NCBI RefSeq assembly: GCF_003854275.1
Contig: NZ_QTQP01000058.1
Location: forward strand, 1-40,731
Direction: 5' to 3'
Length of the DNA: 40,731 bases
From: Burkholderia sp. Bp8963
Lineage (GTDB): Bacteria > Pseudomonadota > Gammaproteobacteria > Burkholderiales > Burkholderiaceae
Shown: positions 39,147 through 40,731 of the stretch, one piece after another
How positions within the stretch are numbered: position 1 is the stretch's first letter
Layout of the letters: every line of letters starts with the position of its first letter
Position numbers and translations under genes: made by a program
Notes under the pieces: model-generated
Told to the model about the DNA's origin: nothing
What the model saw: the letters and a program-made list of their open reading frames with translations, nothing else
The model's database searches: none

Positions 39147-40547
39147 ATGAGCACTTTCGACAACGTCGTGGCCGGTCGGGCCACGATGGAAGCTGCCGCC
39201 TCCACGCCTGGCGCGATCATCGCCCGGCTCGAGCGGCTTCCCGCCAACGCGATGCAGATCCGCGCGCGCGTGCTGATCGGTACCGCGACGTTCTTCGACG
39301 GCTTCGACGTGATCACGATCGCCGCGACGCTGCCGCTGCTGATTCACAAGTGGGGGCTGTCGCCGAACCAGATCGGCCTGCTGATCGCATCCGGTGCGAT
39401 CGGCCAGCTGATCGGCGCGTTCCTGTTTCCGGCGCTCGCGGAAAAGCATGGCCGCGTGAAGGCGATTGCATGGAGCTCGGCCGTGATCGGCGTGACGAGT
39501 CTCGCGTGCGGGTTCGCGCCGACGTTCGAAGTGTTCGTGCTGCTGCGCATCCTGCAGGGGATCGGGCTCGGCGGCGAACTGCCGGTCGCGGCCACCTACA
39601 TCAACGAAATCACCCGCGCGCATGGCCGCGGCCGCTTCGTGCTGCTGTACGAGATCGTGTTCCCGATCGGCCTGCTCGTGTCGATGGCGCTTGGCGCATG
39701 GCTCGTGCCGCGCTTCGGCTGGGAGATCATGTACTTCGTCGGCGGCCTGCCGCTGCTGCTGGCGCTCGTGCTCACGCGCCTCGTGCCGGAATCGCCGCGC
39801 TGGCTCGCGTCGCGCGGGCGACTGCCGGAAGCGGGGCGGGCCATGAGCACGTTCGAGTCGGCCGTGAAGGGCCCGCTGCCGCCCGTCACCGGGGTGGCCG
39901 AATTCGACGAGATCGTTCGCCAGCACCCGAAGCGTCGCATGTCCGATCTGTTCAGCGCCGCGTACCGGAAGCGCACGATCGCCGTCGCGACGCTGTGGGC
40001 GACCTGCGGCTTCATCCAGTACGGGCTGTCGACGTGGCTGCCGACGATCTACAAGAACTTCTATCACGCGCCGCTGCAGCTTGCGCTGAACCTCGCGGTG
40101 ATCGGCTCGGTGATGGGTGTGCTCGGCTCGCTCGCGTCCGCGCTGCTCGTCGACAAGCTCGGCCGCAAGCCGGTGATCGTCTGGTCGTTCGTGCTGTGCG
40201 CGCTGTCGCTGGCGCTCGCGGGCGTCTATCACGCGTCGTCGGTGTACGTCGTCGCGACGTTCTGCTCGCTGTCGCTCGGGTTGATGGCGTCGGGGTTCAT
40301 CACCGCGTATGTGTATACGCCGGAGCAGTATCCGACGAGCATCCGCGCGTCGGGCTGCGGCCTCGGCAGCGCGTGGCTGAAGATTGCATCGTTCGTCGCG
40401 CCGATGGTGGTGCCGCACGCAATCATCGGCGGCGACCTGAGCCCGGCGTTCTACCTGCTGGGCGTGGTGCCGCTGATCGCGGCGGTGACGGTGCACTTCG
40501 TCGGCATCGAGACGAAGGGGAAGGTGCTCGAGGCGCTCGAGGCGTAA
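39147..40547 (+). CDS. MFS transporter, aromatic acid:H+ symporter (AAHS) family
   Basis: A 466-residue inner-membrane carrier with 12 membrane helices. The first helix has the AAHS signature FFDGFDVITIAATLPLL, in which the Asp residues are needed for transport in PcaK/BenK. Loop 2-3 shows ALAEKHGRVKAIAW and the later half ASALLVDKLGRKPVI. AAHS carriers import benzoates, hydroxybenzoates and related acids, so this suggests that the island's substrate is an aromatic acid. Start ATG 39147 has GGAGACA 7-13 nt upstream. It is the last gene of the operon and is followed by the terminator at 40581 and the intron. Confidence 0.94.
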   Translation: MSTFDNVVAGRATMEAAASTPGAIIARLERLPANAMQIRARVLIGTATFFDGFDVITIAATLPLLIHKWGLSPNQIGLLIASGAIGQLIGAFLFPALAEKHGRVKAIAWSSAVIGVTSLACGFAPTFEVFVLLRILQGIGLGGELPVAATYINEITRAHGRGRFVLLYEIVFPIGLLVSMALGAWLVPRFGWEIMYFVGGLPLLLALVLTRLVPESPRWLASRGRLPEAGRAMSTFESAVKGPLPPVTGVAEFDEIVRQHPKRRMSDLFSAAYRKRTIAVATLWATCGFIQYGLSTWLPTIYKNFYHAPLQLALNLAVIGSVMGVLGSLASALLVDKLGRKPVIVWSFVLCALSLALAGVYHASSVYVVATFCSLSLGLMASGFITAYVYTPEQYPTSIRASGCGLGSAWLKIASFVAPMVVPHAIIGGDLSPAFYLLGVVPLIAAVTVHFVGIETKGKVLEALEA

Positions 40548-40580
40548 GCACTGCGCATCCGATGCGCTTGAAGGAAACGG

Positions 40581-40607
40581 CCCGGACGATGTCCGGGTCA
40601 TTTTTTT
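40581..40607 (+). terminator. Rho-independent terminator of the catabolic operon
   Basis: CCCGGAC (40581-40587) and GTCCGGG (40591-40597) form a 7-bp stem with GAT loop; seven T's follow at 40601-40607. The group II intron begins at the very next base. Confidence 0.9.
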
Positions 40608-40731
40608 GTGCGCCGAGCATGCGCAACAGCTTGGGGGTGCAAGTCCCCTGTCCAGCCTGATGGGGCGAAGGACTAGCGAAACGCAAGGGCGTCGTCGTGA
40701 GGCGGGGTCTGAAGGAAGCGTGTAGCAAAGC
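40608..40731 (+). mobile_element. 5' end of a group II intron, probably class C, truncated by the window
   Basis: The sequence starts with the group II 5' consensus GTGCG at 40608. Domain I elements follow, such as GGGGGTGCAAGTCCCC (40632-40647), AAGGACTAGCGAAACGCAAG (40669-40688), the GTCGTCGTGAGGCG loop region and TCTGAAGGAAGCG. It sits on the same strand as, and exactly after, the T-run of a rho-independent terminator, which is the characteristic target of bacterial class C introns. The reverse transcriptase gene and 3' end would lie beyond the window. The DNA before 40608 appears undisturbed. Confidence 0.85.

Noticed and set aside
38253..40601. Minus-strand open frame of 782 codons opposite the reductase and AAHS transporter
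   Set aside because: Same reason: shadow of real genes with His/Arg/Asp-rich low-complexity translation.
1..40731. CRISPR arrays, tRNA or rRNA genes, complete insertion sequences
   Set aside because: No regularly spaced repeats, no cloverleaf or rRNA sequence, and no transposase-like frame were seen; the only mobile element is the intron end at the right edge.

Overview
The window looks like the second chromosome of a Burkholderia cepacia complex (Bcc) species. It is GC-rich, has Burkholderia-type OmpC-like porins and a DUF4148 secreted protein, and carries an unmistakable cep quorum-sensing locus: cepI, an rsaM-type gene, cepR, a DUF4902 gene and mgtC. In B. cenocepacia these lie together on chromosome 2.

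Layout, left to right. (1) 1-8.6 kb is an ordinary accessory/housekeeping stretch: an MHS-type MFS transporter convergent with an amidohydrolase, an apparent LuxR-regulator remnant, a YXWGXW-repeat secreted protein, a porin, Rnk, a DUF4148 protein, a CBS-pair protein and GTP cyclohydrolase II (ribA). (2) 8.9-11.7 kb holds a squalene-hopene cyclase divergent from a TetR regulator across a 64-bp gap containing a near-perfect palindrome. (3) 11.9-15.9 kb is the quorum-sensing locus: DUF4902 gene and cepI (probably one transcript behind a perfect cep box), rsaM/cepM, cepR, then mgtC with a long leader that appears to contain a short leader peptide. (4) 15.9-20.9 kb is a tightly overlapping ytcA-mdtN-mdtO-mdtP-like tripartite efflux operon. 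(5) 21.2-24.3 kb contains a membrane metallophosphoesterase, a RutE-family nitroreductase, an AlkB-like dioxygenase next to a pentanucleotide repeat, and a small unknown gene.

(6) 24.5-40.6 kb is the most interesting part: a dedicated aromatic-compound catabolic island. It has an IclR regulator, an outer-membrane porin, a three-component Rieske oxygenase (separate Rieske ferredoxin, alpha-only terminal oxygenase, FAD-dependent reductase at the far end), two SDRs, a cupin, an alpha/beta hydrolase, a second IclR regulator, a ThDP-dependent decarboxylase-like enzyme, an aspartate-dehydrogenase-family enzyme, an aldehyde dehydrogenase, an extradiol-type VOC dioxygenase and an AAHS-type aromatic acid transporter. 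Many genes overlap by 4-8 bp. The porin and the catabolic operon diverge, and each promoter carries a nearly identical palindrome (TTGTTCC-N6-GGAACA) at the same downstream position, so one IclR regulator probably controls uptake and catabolism together. I cannot name the substrate. The combination of ring hydroxylation, meta cleavage, a 2-oxo-acid-decarboxylase-type ThDP enzyme and an amino-acid dehydrogenase matches no pathway I know.

(7) The window ends in the 5' part of a group II intron inserted directly after the T-run of the island's terminator, the classic target of class C introns.
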